Origin: Neofusicoccum parvum
Lineage: Eukaryota > Ascomycota > Dothideomycetes > Botryosphaeriales > Botryosphaeriaceae
Length of the DNA stretch: 64,000 bases
NCBI GenBank assembly: GCA_020912385.1
Contig: CP087209.1
Coordinates: 2,294,001-2,358,000 of the forward strand
Direction of reading: 5' to 3'
Position numbers and translations under genes: made by a program. The notes below the pieces were generated by a model, which saw nothing but the letters and a program-made list of their open reading frames with translations, did no database searches and was not told where the DNA came from. Below are positions 11,125 to 24,100 of the stretch, piece by piece (position 1 is the first letter of the stretch; every line of letters begins with the position of its first letter).

Positions 11125-12672
11125 ATGCTTTCCGAAAACATCCCTCGCCTGGCTTTACTCGCCGTTTTTCTGCTTTTACTGCACCAGATTCTCGATGCCC
11201 TTGTGCGCCGGTACCAATGGCGGCGAAAGGCCAAGCAATTGGGCTGTCAGCCCGTTCCACTCGAGCCTACACGATGGCCGCTGGGTGTCGACATGGTGTT
11301 GAAGCTGTTGGAGGCCGACCGCGAGCAGCGAACCCCGGACTTCGTTGTCGATCGCTACAAAGCTATGGGCCGCTACACCTGGCGCATTCGCATTCTCGGC
11401 ACCGAGAACTTCACGACCGCAGACCCGCGCAACATCCAGGCTATTCTGGCCACCCAGTTCAATGACTTCATCATGGGCGAAGCTCGCCGCACCAACCTCA
11501 AATCCGTCTTGGGACGCAGCATCTTTGCCGTCGACGGTCAGGCATGGCACAGTGCCCGCGAGGTTGTTCGTCCTATCTTCCTGCGCGAGCGGGTTTCCAA
11601 CTTGACATTACTGGAGCAACACTTTCAACACATGCTCCAGTGCATGCCGGTTGGCGAGCAAGGTTGGACCAACCCCGTCAGCTTGGCCTCACTCTTCCCG
11701 AGCTTGACCATCGATTCTGCCACCGAACTCTTCCTGGGAAAGAGCACCGTCTCTCTTCTGGCAAAGCTCCGTGGCGAAACTCCCGAGAAAGACTTTCACT
11801 GGGCATTTGAGCGAGTCCAGAAGCTTCTCGGCACGCGCCTACGGCTCCGCAGTCTCTACTGGATGTACGGAAACCGCGAGCTCAAGGAATGTGTCGATAT
11901 CCTCTACGCCTTCTGTGATCAAGCAGTAGCTGAAGCCGAGCGGCGTGACAAGAGCGAAAACGAGCGTTACGACTTCCTCGATGCCATGGCTTCACGATGC
12001 CAGGACCGCTCCGAAGTGCGGGAGCACGTTCTTGGTCTCCTTGCTGCTGGCCGAGATACAACGGCATCTTTGATGAGCTGGACCTTTTACTGCCTGATTC
12101 GCCATCCCGCCGTTTTCAACAAGCTCCGTGGAATCATCTTGGAGAACTTTGGGCTGTACGATAACGGCCACAATACTATCACCTTCGAGGGCCTTAAAGG
12201 GTGCAGCTACCTGCAGCATGTTATGAACGAAACGCTCCGTCTGCACTCAATTGTCCCCTTCAACAGTCGTTGCGCTGTGCGCGACACAACACTTCCAACT
12301 GGCGGAGGTCCTGACGGCGCGGCTCCCGTTTTCGTCCCTAAAGGCACCGAGGTCAATTTCAGCACACATGTACTTCACAGGCGTCATGATCTCTGGGGCC
12401 CTGACGCCGACGAGTTTATTCCTGAGCGCTGGGAGAAGAGGCGGCCGGGCTGGACGTATGCACCGTTCAATGGTGGGCCCAGGATCTGTATCGGTCAGCA
12501 ATTTGCCTTGACTGAGGCGGGATACGTCATTGCAAGGATGCTGCAAAGGTTCGACATAATTGAAGGCTTGGATGTTGATCCAACTCGTGATTGGCACAAC
12601 TTTACGGTGGTCTGCAGTCCCGGACCGGGACATGAAGCCGTGAAGGCAAGGCTGAGAGTTGCTACGGAGTAG
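11125..12672 (+). CDS. Cytochrome P450, CYP52-like (fatty-acid/alkane hydroxylase type)
   Basis: Haem-thiolate monooxygenase of 515 aa, single exon. The N-terminal membrane anchor is LALLAVFLLLLHQILDALV, followed by a basic stretch, so it is an ER-bound enzyme. Hallmarks: I-helix AGRDTT at ~307-312, K-helix ETLR (NETLRLHS), PERW (FIPERWEKRRPGW) and haem loop FNGGPRICIGQ with the cysteine near residue 455. Sequence around LGRSIFAVDGQAWHSAREVVRPIF, FNGGPRICIGQQFALTEAGYV and the overall layout match CYP52-type omega-hydroxylases. These normally oxidise terminal carbons of fatty acids or alkanes; here a long polyketide chain is a reasonable substrate (inference). The gene sits tail-to-tail with the next P450, with only 112 bases between stop codons. 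Confidence 0.88.
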   Translation: MLSENIPRLALLAVFLLLLHQILDALVRRYQWRRKAKQLGCQPVPLEPTRWPLGVDMVLKLLEADREQRTPDFVVDRYKAMGRYTWRIRILGTENFTTADPRNIQAILATQFNDFIMGEARRTNLKSVLGRSIFAVDGQAWHSAREVVRPIFLRERVSNLTLLEQHFQHMLQCMPVGEQGWTNPVSLASLFPSLTIDSATELFLGKSTVSLLAKLRGETPEKDFHWAFERVQKLLGTRLRLRSLYWMYGNRELKECVDILYAFCDQAVAEAERRDKSENERYDFLDAMASRCQDRSEVREHVLGLLAAGRDTTASLMSWTFYCLIRHPAVFNKLRGIILENFGLYDNGHNTITFEGLKGCSYLQHVMNETLRLHSIVPFNSRCAVRDTTLPTGGGPDGAAPVFVPKGTEVNFSTHVLHRRHDLWGPDADEFIPERWEKRRPGWTYAPFNGGPRICIGQQFALTEAGYVIARMLQRFDIIEGLDVDPTRDWHNFTVVCSPGPGHEAVKARLRVATE

Positions 12673-12784
12673 TTGGACCGTTATTTTTCCAACCCCGTCA
12701 TACACATACGTCTATTCTTCAATTAATCTTGTTCTTTTTTGCTCTTTATTCATTTGAAGGGTTTCCTCAATTTGTCTTGAGATT

Positions 12785-14406
12785 CTAGTCTCGTGGTCTC
12801 AGATTCACCATCAACGGTGTCTTTTCCCACACCAAATACGTCTTCTGCTCATCTAACCACTTGTTAGAGTTGTCTGCGAGCTCAAAGTCAAAGTTCCAGA
12901 AGAGCTTTGCCAACATCAGCCTCATCTCAGCGTAAGCCATGCTGCGTTTTGTTAGCTGTCATTGCGAGACACAAGAGGGGAGGAAGCACACACTTCTGTC
13001 CAATACAGTTTCTGGGCCCATACGAGAAGGGCTGGGCGGCCGATCTGTCGTCGTTTGCAAATTCTGAATCTTTTGCAAGTGGCAACCAACGCTCCGGGAT
13101 GAACGACTTTGCGTGTCGGAAGTTGGACTCCATGCGGCCAGCGGACAATTGGTGTACACCGACAGCCGTTCCACCAGGCACCCATCTGCCTTCAATTACA
13201 TCACCCTTCCCTGGTACGAAGCGCGGCAAAGTGCTGGGACTAGGAGGGCATAGTCGCATACCCTCATCGATGACAGCTTTCAAATAGCTCAAACGGCTGG
13301 TCGACTCAATGGTGATCTCTGCCTCAGACACAAATGCTGAGCGTACCTCTTCAGCCAACAGCCGATACTTGTCCGGATTCCTCCCTAGGAAGAAGGTCGT
13401 GGCAGTTAAGGCGCTCGAGGAGGTTCCGCTTCCAGCAACGATGAACGAAGACGCCATGAGCACGAGCTCCTTATTCGACAGCGTTTCTGCCTCGTTATCC
13501 AGGATATAGCTCATGAAATCCTTGCGGTTGATGTCTTCTTTTTGCTCCAGCCGCCTCCGTACCTTCGCGCTCGTCAGCTCCAAATGCTTCTTCCGCGCCT
13601 CGATCGACGACTTAGGCGCTATCAGCCCCATCCAACGGTCGAGCCCGTAATGCATGGCAAACTGGAACCACACGATCGACTTCGCTCGCGCGCCGATGAC
13701 CTGCAGCCACGGCTGGCCGGCATTATCCAGACAACCCGCAGGCTGCCCGAACGCCAGATCCGACACCACGTCGAACGCCATGAGGCCGTACCAGCGACAC
13801 AAGTCCTGCGCGCCGCCATCACACGCCGTCCGCAGCCGCCCCACCAGCTTCCCCACGTACAGCTGCAGGCAGCCCTCCTGCTCGCGCAGCGCGCGGTCCG
13901 AAAACGCGGGCAGGACGGCGCGCCGCAGCCGCGCGTGCCTGGCGCGCGGCGCCGTCACGATGCCCGCGGCGCCGCCCGCCCGCATGCCCGGCCCCGCGAT
14001 GCCGCGCCCGTCCAGGCACTTGGCGTACTCGCCGGGCCCGCGCGCGCCGTAGATGGCCCTCCAGGCGCCGCCGCCGCCGGCGTACGACAGCTCGTCCGGC
14101 GCGACGCGGACGACCGGGCCGTGGCGCTGGTGCAGGGACAGCAGCGTCCAGGCGAGGTCGCCGCGCAGGCTGACGTGGTGCCAGGGGAGGCGCGTGGCGG
14201 CCCAGAGGGCGGGGCCCGGGTAGGAGCGGAGGGGGTGGAGGTGGATGTTGTAGAGGATGCGGGCGAGGAGGTAGAGGATGGTCTGCGGGTGTGTTAGGAG
14301 GGGAGGTGGGATGGATGCGGTGCGTGGGACGTACGGAGAGGATGACCCCCAACACGGCTTTGTCTAAGGAAATGCTTGAGAGGGACGTGTTCCCCGGCTC
14401 GACCAT
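12785..14406 (-). CDS. Cytochrome P450, CYP65/isotrichodermin-hydroxylase type
   Basis: Model complement(join(12785..12941,12994..14282,14335..14406)), 505 aa. Exon 1 encodes a short start (MVEPGNTSLSSISLDKAVLG) and ends at a GTACGT donor. Exon 2 carries LYLLARILYNIHLHPLRSYP (anchor and proline hinge), I-helix SFIVAGSGTSSSALT, K-helix DEGMRLCPPSP, ERWLPL and haem loop FSYGPRNCIGQ. The terminal exon is needed to finish the haem-proximal helix: N then MAYAEMRLMLAKLFWNFDFEL. Without that intron the frame runs into a false ending. The I-helix has Ser/Gly where many P450s have the acid-Thr pair, as in several fungal biosynthetic P450s. The arrangement and sequence class fit secondary-metabolite oxidation. 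Substrate unknown. Confidence 0.88.
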
Positions 14407-15181
14407 TTTTTCGTGCTTTCGTGTCACCGGTGGTTTGCTTGCGGCCTTCCTGACAGCTGATATGCGCCTTTACGGTGCTGTGAGGCTCATCGAGGGGTTT
14501 CCACAGTCACAGCCTCCAGTCGTATGGGCGACGTTCCACCGGCATAGACTGGTATTAGTCGAGGACACGACACCAGCCGGCTGGAAGGACCATTGGTAAT
14601 TGCCGACTATCCACGGACAGCTTGATACGAAAATATGCTCAGGTCCAACCGAAGTGCTCTCTCCACCATGGATTGCGGTGGTGGTGTGCCTGACTCTTCC
14701 CGACTCCATCCTGGACCTATCGCTTCCTGGTGGAGGGGCACGTTGTCCGCTTGCTGGGCTCTGGTTGCACGGATCTCGGAAAACGCGTGGGAGGATCACC
14801 AAGCGTCGAGAAGCTCAAGAGTCAAGCATCGACTGGCCCACTGACACGCGGGCCGATGCGGGTGCTGCGTGGCTAGTCAGCGCACACCCGCACGCAGCAG
14901 GGTCCCGTGGGGTGCCTGACCCCTGCAGGTGCGCGTGCGGTCATGAAACCCGGTCTGCGTAGGTACCGTCGTCGAGTCGTGCGCGCGCTTGCCTTGTTCA
15001 GCCGCGTTGCTTTGCACGTGGGGTTGGCGTTTTGGACCATCTGGAGCTTGATGAAGCTCTTGGTCTGGGTGCTCTACTCTGTGGGTAGAAGCAGAAGTAG
15101 GACAAACTTCAGGCAGACGGTTATTCTGAGGTGTACTTTGAGCTAGTACTAACGAGTACTCTGATCCCTCTCCTCACTGTT
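14407..15181. other. Intergenic region between the second P450 and the BBE oxidase
   Basis: Upstream region of the P450 and 3' flank of the oxidase, both on the minus strand. Several short frames, none supported. Confidence 0.55.
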
Positions 15182-16933
15182 CTACATAAAGGGCTGATAC
15201 CAGGAGAACATTCCATCAGGATCATACTTCATCTTCAACGCCCGCAACTTCTCCAGCCTCCACGGCTCGTATCCATACAGAGCCTCTACTGGATCACGCA
15301 CCGTGGCTGTGGTGTTTCCATAGTTGACATACTGCTGCAGTTGACCATACCCAGACACTTCGGTGAACGCTTTCTTCCACTTATCCAAATGCGCTTCGAA
15401 AGGCTCGCGGTCTTCCATACTCACTGGCGTAGCCGTGAGCATCCTACGTCGCAGTCAGCACTTCGTTCCACCCACGAATCACCCGGGGCATCCTCACAGG
15501 AAATGATTCGCACCGTTCCTCCAAGGAAATGCGGTAGCGTCATCGGGAAACTCCCTCGTGCGGTGGTGCGGTAAGCACTCGAACATGGCGCCGAACCAGC
15601 CGCGGCCCGCGAAGCGCTCGTTCATGTCCCGGACGGACTCGAAGAACGCCTTCACGGTCGGCACGTGGAGCTCGCGCACGCTGACGGCGCCCATCATCTT
15701 GTTGGGCGCCAGCCTCCACACCTCGGGCTTGCTCAGCAGCTTGTTCTGCCCGCCGTACGTCTCCCACGGCAGCTCCGCCCACGTCGCGGCCACCCTGCCG
15801 CTGCCGCGGACAGGGCGGAGCTCCTCGAACGCCGCCACCCAAGGCGCGGCCGCGGATTCGCGCCCGGCGAAGACGAGGTTGACGAGGATGAGGTGCTGCG
15901 GCCGTCAGCTCGGTGGGCTCCTTTCGCCGGCGTGCAGAATGCGCTCTCCCTCTTACTTTGAAGCCGCCCGGCGACTCGCGCCGCCAGAGCACGAAGATGG
16001 CCAGCTCGGGCGGCATGATGTCGTGCACGCGGTTCACGGCTTCCAGCACCTGCTCGCACTGGTCGAGGCCGTACTCGAAGTCCCAGGTGTGGTGGATGCC
16101 GCCGTTCTCCTGCGGGTACACGCGGAAGGTGGCTTCCAGAGCCTTGATGAACCCCGTCAGGACCGTGCCGGTCTCCCGGATGTCTGCTGGCTTTGACTTA
16201 CTATGCCGAAGTTGTGCCCTGCGCCACGGACCGCCCAGAACAGATCCGGGTTGGTGTCTTTCGAGACGGTCACGACGGAGCCGTCGGCGAGCGCGAGCTT
16301 GCAGGAGATCATGTTGTCGTTGAGGAACCCGTACTTGCCCTGGAGGCGCCCGAGGCCGGCGCCAAAGGCGACGCCCAGCAGGCCGGTGGTGGGACAGGAT
16401 CCCACAGCTGTGAGGTCTCAGTGTGTTCTTCGTGGATCGTTCCTGCAGATCGACTTACTGACTTCCATCCCATGGCTCTGCAAGTACCTCGCAAAGTCGT
16501 CGGTGATCACGCCGCCGCCGGCTGTGACTTCCTGCCTCTCTTTGTCCAAATGCATGTGGTTGATCAAGCGCATGTCAATCACAATGCCATTGCGCATCCG
16601 GCCCATCGTTGTTGTCACGCAGTGGTGACCAGAACGTGCGGCAAATGGAATTCCTTTCTCACGCGCATACTTGATCGTTTCGACCACATCATGATCACAG
16701 GCCGGACGGACTGCCGCAATGTAGGTCTAGCAGACCATCAGCTTCATCTCTGGTCTTTGAACTGTTCAACTTACCGGCCGCGAGTACTCCGTGAACCGCA
16801 GATCAGAGCTTTCAAAGGCTTCGCTCTCGGGTACGGCAACACTCGCTTCCTCGGAGAGTCTGATGGAAAGCTCAGCTTGGATTGTTGCTGGACGAGGGCG
16901 CATCTCCGCGCCTTCAAGCTCTGGAGTCGCCAT
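15182..16933 (-). CDS. FAD-linked oxidoreductase, berberine-bridge-enzyme (BBE) family, cytosolic form
   Basis: Six-exon model complement(join(15182..15443,15498..15895,15957..16142,16202..16407,16459..16726,16775..16933)), 492 aa. Each intron was placed so that family motifs are restored across the junction. FAD domain: VRPACDHDVVETIKYAREKG, then the His-flavinylation loop AARSGHHC, AGGGVITDDFARYLQ, VGSCPTTGLLGVAFGAGLG, and ALADGSVVTVSKDTNPDLFW followed by GAGHNFGI. The C-terminus ends with the BBE domain (YGQLQQYVNYGN, YGYEPWRLEKLRALKMKYDP). The Cys in GSCPTTG is where bicovalently flavinylated members have their second FAD link. No signal peptide is visible from the first in-frame ATG. It is divergent from the PKS and shares its 1.2-kb promoter region, so it probably oxidises or cyclises the polyketide product (inference). 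Confidence 0.85.
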
Positions 16934-18157
16934 GACGTAATTGGTGACGGAGCTGGTGTCTTCCGCGCTTGAAGCTTCTTTTGATTGAAGATAGGGATAG
17001 GTAGAGAACAAGGGCGCACAGGAGTTGAGCACAGCGCTAAAGAAGCTCCTCACAAGAACACCGCCTGTACAGAGAGGGACACGCACGTGTTGCTCGCAGG
17101 AAGGGTAGCTTCAGGTCGCGGAGCTTCCTGCCCAAAAGCGGCCCCAGCTTCCATCCCACATTTTTCGACCCCGGCTCTCGAACGACCAAGGCCGCCAGCA
17201 TTGACCCGCCGGAAGCTTGGGGACCACACAAGCCTGCCCTGAGCGGGCGTCGCGTCGCTTCACCGCGCGTGTCGGCGCCGCCGACCTGGTGGAGAGTCAT
17301 GAGGAAGTGACAATGTGCTGGAGGTGCGAGGTTTCATTGGTCAATCCGAGCACGCTCTCTTATACTGGAGTGATTGGCGAGGACGAGTCAGAGTGGGCCT
17401 TCCCGTGCAATACGAGGTTTCCCTATATCGATCTGGGCGCGGGAACCCGAAGTACCACCGCTTTACACGGACCGCCGGACGCGGCATACTCCTGGACGGA
17501 TTCTTTTCACGATTCGGAAGCAGAGTACTGCTTTTGAGTTTCCATCAAAGGTTAATGCAAAGCTGGGGGATTAAGGTTAGCAGAGCCTCAAGTGATATCA
17601 AAATCATTCACTCTAGGCTATCTGCACTGGACAAACACATGGCAGAGGCATCTACCGCGTTTCTGGGCAGGTGCATGAGCGAACTTGGCCACAGAGTAGC
17701 ATTAACCGACCCGCCGGTATCCTGCCTGATAAGACCGCCACACTGGTCGGCCAAATTCCCGGGGCCTGGTTCGTCTGGAGGCCGTTTGGGAGATCACCGG
17801 GTTGACTCGCAGACCCTGAGGTGATCATGATGCGTAGTCCAGTCTCAGAGAGCTCGTGGCGGTCTTGGGGTCACAATTGGATGGTTGGATGATGACTTCA
17901 GGGAAGCTTTGAATCAGGAAAGAGTCGAGCACTGTCAAGGTGTCGCTTCTTCGAGCATGGCCCGACTCCTGTCCAGACAGTGGCATTACCCGTGGCTGCT
18001 GAGAAGAGCGTGGAGCAAAACGGCGAACGCAAAATATGGGAGAGTGATATAAACTGTGGGAGTACGCTGCGCTGGCAGTGTAACATTTGAGCTACCTCGT
18101 GAAGCACCAACATCCCCATATCCCTCCGCACCCTCTAACCCCTCCTCATCGGCCACA
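16934..18157. other. Divergent promoter region between BBE oxidase and PKS
   Basis: About 1.2 kb separates the two starts. It holds scattered open frames without support. A TATAAA lies at 18048-18053, 105 bases before the PKS ATG. Joint regulation of oxidase and PKS is likely from this arrangement; I could not identify a specific factor-binding palindrome. Confidence 0.55.
18048..18053 (+). promoter_or_regulatory. TATA box of the PKS gene
   Basis: TATAAA 105 bases upstream of the chosen PKS start; it lies before an in-frame upstream ATG region and is consistent with initiation at 18158. Confidence 0.5.
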
Positions 18158-21100
18158 ATGCCTGGAATTATCCCTCAAGATACCCCCTCTTCCATGCCGA
18201 TTGCCATCATCGGTATTGCCCTCAGGGCACCTGGTGATGGTGCTGATTCAGAGAATTTCTGGCAGATGCTGCTGGATGCTCGGTCTGCACGGTGTGAAAT
18301 CCCGAAGGACCGCTACAACATCGACGGCTTCTACCACCCTGACCCTGAGAGGTTAGGAAGCATACAGCCGCGGTATGTCACTCGCGTCTACTATCTATAA
18401 GATGTCTTGTGTATGCTGACGCTCCTAAGCCATGCCCATTTCTTGAAGCAAGACTTCAAGGTCTTTGATGCACCGTTCTTCTCCATCACGCCTAAGGAAG
18501 CCAAGGCGATGGATCCGATGCACCGGATGTTGCTCGAGACAACTTATGAGGGATTTGAGAACGGTGAGTGGCCTTGCTCTTTCCGAAAACAGTGAACCTG
18601 ACCAAGTCTTCTTACCTGTAGCTGGATTGAGTCTGGATGCCGTGAAAGGATCCAAGACTTCGGTCTACATTGGCTCATTTACCAATGACTTCAGCAGCTT
18701 GAAGTATGCCCCCTTCTCAACACATTCAGTGCCTACAATTGACTGTTCATCCAAGCGTCCGTGACAATGAGGGACCTTCGATATACCGTAAGTCACTCCG
18801 CCTTTCAGCATCAACCAACTCCTCTAACACTCGGCACAGACGCCACCGGCCTCTCCTCTTCCCTGGCCTCCAACCGGCTGTCATGGTTCTACGACCTCAA
18901 GGGGCCCAGCATGACCATCGACACGGCCTGCTCGTCCAGCCTGACGGCGTTCCACCTGGCGTGCCAGAGCCTGCGGACGGGCGAGGCGACGATGAGCGTG
19001 GTGGGCGGGGCGAACCTGATGTTCGGGCCGGACATGAGCATCCTGCTGGGGGCGGCCAAGATCCTGTCGCCGGACGGCAAGTGCCAGATGTGGGACGCGG
19101 CGGCCAACGGCTTCTCGCGCGGCGAGGGCATCGGCGTGGCGGTCGTCAAGCCGCTGGCCGCCGCCCTGCGCGACGGCGACACCGTCCGCGCCGTCGTGCT
19201 CGCCTCCGCCGTCAACGAGGACGGCCGCACCCCCGGCATCAGCCTGCCCAGCAGCGACGCCCAGCAGGACCTCATCCGCACCGCGTACGCCCAGGCTGGC
19301 GTCGACCCCGCCGAGACCGGCTACGTCGAGGCCCACGGCACCGGCACGCAGGCCGGCGACCCGCTCGAGGCGAACGCGATCATCAAGACCATCGGGGCGG
19401 ACCGGACATCCGACCTGTATGTCGGATCTGTGAAGACCAACATCGGCCATCTGGAGGGCGCTGCTGGTGTGGCGGGTATCATCAAGGCCGCGCTGGTCGT
19501 GGAGAGGGGCCTGATCCCACAGAACCTTTGGTGAGCATCAAACACACGGACCACTGGTCATCGTTAGCTAACGTAGCTCGAAGGTTTGAGAAGTTGAATC
19601 CGCAGATCGACCTGCCAGCAAACGTCAAGATCCCACTTGAGCTCTCGGCATGGCCGCACGACGGCCCGCGTCGTGCCAGCGTCAACTCCTTTGGCTTTGG
19701 AGGCGCCAATGCGCACGTTGTGCTGGAGGATGCGGCACACTACTTGGAGAGGATGGGGCTGAAGGGCAGGCATGCGACGGTTGCGAAGCCGCAACTGCCT
19801 CCTCCTACAAATGACCACTCACTGACCAACAGCCACTCGAACGGTCATGCTCAGACGAATGGCCATGCTTTGACCAACGGATACACCAACGGTCATGCCA
19901 ATGGAGACGCACTCCCCACAAACGGCCACTGCAACGGCAACGGCGCTCTGCACGCAGAGAAACCCAAGCTTCTCGTGCTCTCCTCCTACGACCAGGACGG
20001 CGTCAAGCGGAGCATCCAGCAGCTCCTCCACTACCTCGACACCAAGCCGCCCAGCGACCCCGCCACCTTCCTCGACAGCCTGGCCTACACGCTCGCCGAG
20101 AAGCGCACCGCCATGCCGTGGAAGACCTTCGCCATCGGCTCCGACGCCGCCAGCCTGCGCGCGAGCCTGGCCTCTGCGCCCGCCGCGGCGCGCTCGTCCG
20201 CCTCGCACGTGCCGAGGGTCGCGCTCGTCTTCACGGGGCAGGGCGCGCAGTGGTTCGCCATGGGGCGGGGGCTCGCCGTCTACGAGGCGTTCGCGGACAG
20301 CCTGCGCGCGGCCGAGCGGGCGCTGCGCGCCCTGGGCTGCCCGTGGAGCCTGGCGGAGGAGCTGGGCCGGCCGCGGCACGAGTCCAGGCTGGGGCGCGCC
20401 GAGTACGGCCAGCCGGCCTGCACGGCGCTGCAGGTTGCCCTCGTCGACCTGCTCGGGCAGTGGGGCGTCCGCCCGGCCGCAGTGGTCGGCCACTCGAGCG
20501 GCGAGATTGCGGCTGCGTACTGCGCGGGCGCCGTCACGAGGGAGGATGCTGTTAAGATTGCTTGGCTCAGGGGCCAGTTCGCGGGCACGATCGCGCAGAG
20601 GAACTTGAAGGGGGCGATGATGGCTGTCGGCGCGAGCGGCGAGTCTCTGCAGGAGCGTCTTGCTGGGCTCACTGCCGGCAAGGCTGTGGTCGCGGCGTTC
20701 AACAGCCCCAAGGCCTGCACGGTATCTGGTGACGACGCGGCCATTGAAGAGCTGGGTGAGGCCCTGCGTGCCGAGCAGATCCACTGCACCAAGCTGAAGG
20801 TCGAGGTTGCCTACCACTCGCCTCACATGGACGTCATCCGGGAAGCGTACGAGGCCGCGCTCGCCGACATCAGCACCTCTGCCCCCACGGACGGCGTCCC
20901 CATGTTCTCTTCCGTCACCGGCGCGCTCATCCACCCGTCGGAGCTCGGCGCCTCGTACTGGGTCGACAACCTCGTCTCCCCCGTCAACTTCACCGGCGCC
21001 CTGTCCGCCCTGCTGCACCACTCCAAGGAGCAGAAGCGCTCCTCCCACGACCGCACCGCCATCGCCAGCATCTTCGTCGAGGTCGGCCCGCACTCGGCGC

Positions 21101-24100
21101 TGCGCAGCTACGTGCTCGACATCTTCGCGAGCGCGGACAAGCTCGCCGACGGCCTGTCGTACGCCACGCTCCTCCGCCGCGACCACGACGGCGTGCACAC
21201 CGCGCTCGCCTGCGCCGGCGAGCTACACCGCAAGGGCTACCAGCTCAGCCTGCGCGGCGTCAACGCGACGCCGGCGACGGCGGCCATGCTGGTCGACCTG
21301 CCGCCGTACGCGTGGAACCGCGCGCTCAGCTTCTGGGAGGAGTCGCGCCTGAGCCGCGAGCACCGCATGCGCGCCTCGCCGCGCGCCGACCTGCTCGGGC
21401 ACCCGGTGGCGGGCTCGCCCGAGCCGGCGTGGCGCAACTTCCTGCGCTGCTCCGAGAGCCCGTGGATCCGCGAGCACCGCGTCCAGGGCAGCGTGCTGTA
21501 CCCCGGCGCCGGCATGGTGGCCATGGCCGTCGAGGGCGCGCGCCGGCTCGCCGACCCCGGCGAGGAGGTGCTCGGGTACGAGCTGCGCGACGTCGCCATC
21601 ACGACCGCGCTGCGCGTCCCGGACGACGAGAAGGGCGTCGAGGTGCTGGTGCGCTTCCATCCGCGCAGGACCGGCACCAAGGCCGCGCCGTCGGCGACGC
21701 TGCACGAGTTCGCCGTGTCGTCGTGGTCGGAGGAGGCGAGGGCGTGGACGGTGCATTGCAGGGGCTTGGTGTCGGTGACCTACAAGTCCCAGCTTTCGCC
21801 GGCCATGCTGGAGGAGAACGCTCTTGAGAACCGGAGGTACCAGGACTCGTTCAGAGAGGCCAGGGAGAAGTGCCAGAAGCCTGCCAGGAGCTTCCTCTAC
21901 GATACCGTGGAGACCATCGGCATGCACTACGGCAAGACTTTCCGGAACATGACGGAGCTGTACGCCGGCGACAGTGCCAGCTACGGCATCATCAGCGTTC
22001 CGGACACGAAGGCCGTCATGCCTCAAGGCTACGAGTACCCCTGCGTGGTTCACCCGGCCACGCTGGACTCGGTCCTGCATCTCCTGTTCCCGTCCATCAG
22101 CAGCGCCGACCAGTCCCTGAACGAAGCCGTCGTCCCCTTCTCCTTCGACCGCATCTTCATCTCCGCGGAGCTACCCTCGACCCCCGGCACCAAGCTCCAC
22201 GGCTTCTCGACCGCGAAGAAGACGAGCTACACGACGTGGATGTCGTCCATCACCATCGCGATCGAAGACCTCCAGTCCCCCGCAATCATCATGGAGGGCC
22301 TCGGCCTGGCGTCCGTCGGCGCGAGCTCCGAGAGCCAGCGCGGCATCGGCGAGGGCCGCGCCCAGTGCTTCGACCAGGTCTGGCACGAGGACACCGACCT
22401 CATCGCCCCGGCACAGATCAAGGAGCTGGTCTACAAGCGCACGATCCCCAACGAGGACGACGACAGCGTGCTCGACAAGCTCGAGTTCGTCTGCCTCGTC
22501 TACATCCGCCGCATCCTGGACTGGTTCGAGGGAGACGGCAAGGAGTACGTGCCTGCAGACGGCTTCTTCCGGCTCTTCTACGACTGGATGCGCGAGCGCG
22601 TCGCCATGTTCCCGCCGCTGCCGGAAGACCAAGCGCAGATCGAGGCGGAGATGATGGCGGCTCGCAAGCGCATCGTCACGTCGAATTCGGGCGACATCAC
22701 GGTGCAGATGGTGGACCGCATCGGGCAGAACCTCACCAAGATCTTCACGCACGAGATCGAGCCGCTGCAGGTGATGCTGGAGGGCGACCTGCTGTACAAC
22801 TTCTACCGCGGCGCCTTCGGCACGTCCTTCAACTCCAACGTCGCCGAATACGTCGGCATGGTCGCGGACAAGCACCCCGGGATCGCGGTCCTCGAGATCG
22901 GCGCAGGCACCGGCGGCACCACTTACCACGTGCTGGAGCGCTTGCGCAACGCTGACGGTACTTCTAAGGCTTCGCGCTACTTCTTCACCGACATCAGCCC
23001 CGGCTTCCTGGCCAAGGCGGCCGAGCGCTTCTCCAAGGATGCCGCGATCATGGAGTTCGGCACGCTGAACGTCGAGGACGACCCGCTGGGCCAGGGCTTC
23101 CAGCCCGAGAGCTTCGACGTGATCGTCTGCGCCAACGTGCTGCACGCCACAAAGTCGATCCGGGAGACGCTGGCGCACTGCCGTTGCCTCCTCAGGCCCG
23201 GCGGCAAGCTCGTGCTGTCCGAGGTCACCATCAAGCGCATCTTCTGCGGCTTCATCATGGGCCCGCTGCCTGGATGGTAAGCTCGTCTCCTCATGTTCAC
23301 AACACTTACAGAGACCCCCTTCATCCCCACTCCCACCAGGCCCACGCTCTGACTGACATGACCGCAGGTGGCTCGGCGAAGACGACGGTCGCAAGGGCGG
23401 GCCCCTCCTCGACGTCGAAGCATGGGACGCCGCGCTCAAGCAAGCCGACTTCTCGGGCGTCGACATGGACGTGCGCGGCGACTGCGACGCATCGAAGGAG
23501 CCCGTCTCGCTGCTCGTCTCGACCAAGCCTGCGACAACGCAGCCCCCGCCGGCGGCCGCCTTCGCCATCATCGGCACCGGCACGGCCGCGTCGGACGCGC
23601 TGGCGGCGGCCATCCAGCAGGCGTTCGCCCTGGGCGGCCACGCGGCGCCGCCGCTGCTGCGGTGGGGCGCGTTCGGCGAGGCGGACGTCAGGGGCCGGTA
23701 CTGCGTCGCGCTGGCCGAGTGGGAGCGGCCGCTGCTGGCGCGGGTCAGCGATGAGGACTGGGCGCGGCTGCGCCAGCTGGTGCTCGCGGCCGGCGGCACG
23801 CTGTGGGTGACGGGCGGCGCGGCGATGGAGTGCCCGCGCCCGCACGGCGCGCTGATGGCCGGCCTGTCGCGCGCCATCCGCAACGAGAACGCCGCCGTGG
23901 CGCTCGCGACGCTGGACATCGATGATCCCGCCGACGGAGCGCTCGACCTGGCCGCGTCGGCGGCCGCCGTGCTCGCCGTCGCCGTCGCCCACAGCCGGGG
24001 CGACGGCGTCGACCACGAGTTCGCGGCGCGCGGCGCGACGGTGTACGTCCCGCGCGTCGAGAAGGCTCCGGCCGTGGACGCGGTGCTACGGCTGCACGAG

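Noticed and set aside
19819..21198. 459-codon minus-strand frame
   Set aside because: Antisense of the PKS AT region; no motif of its own.
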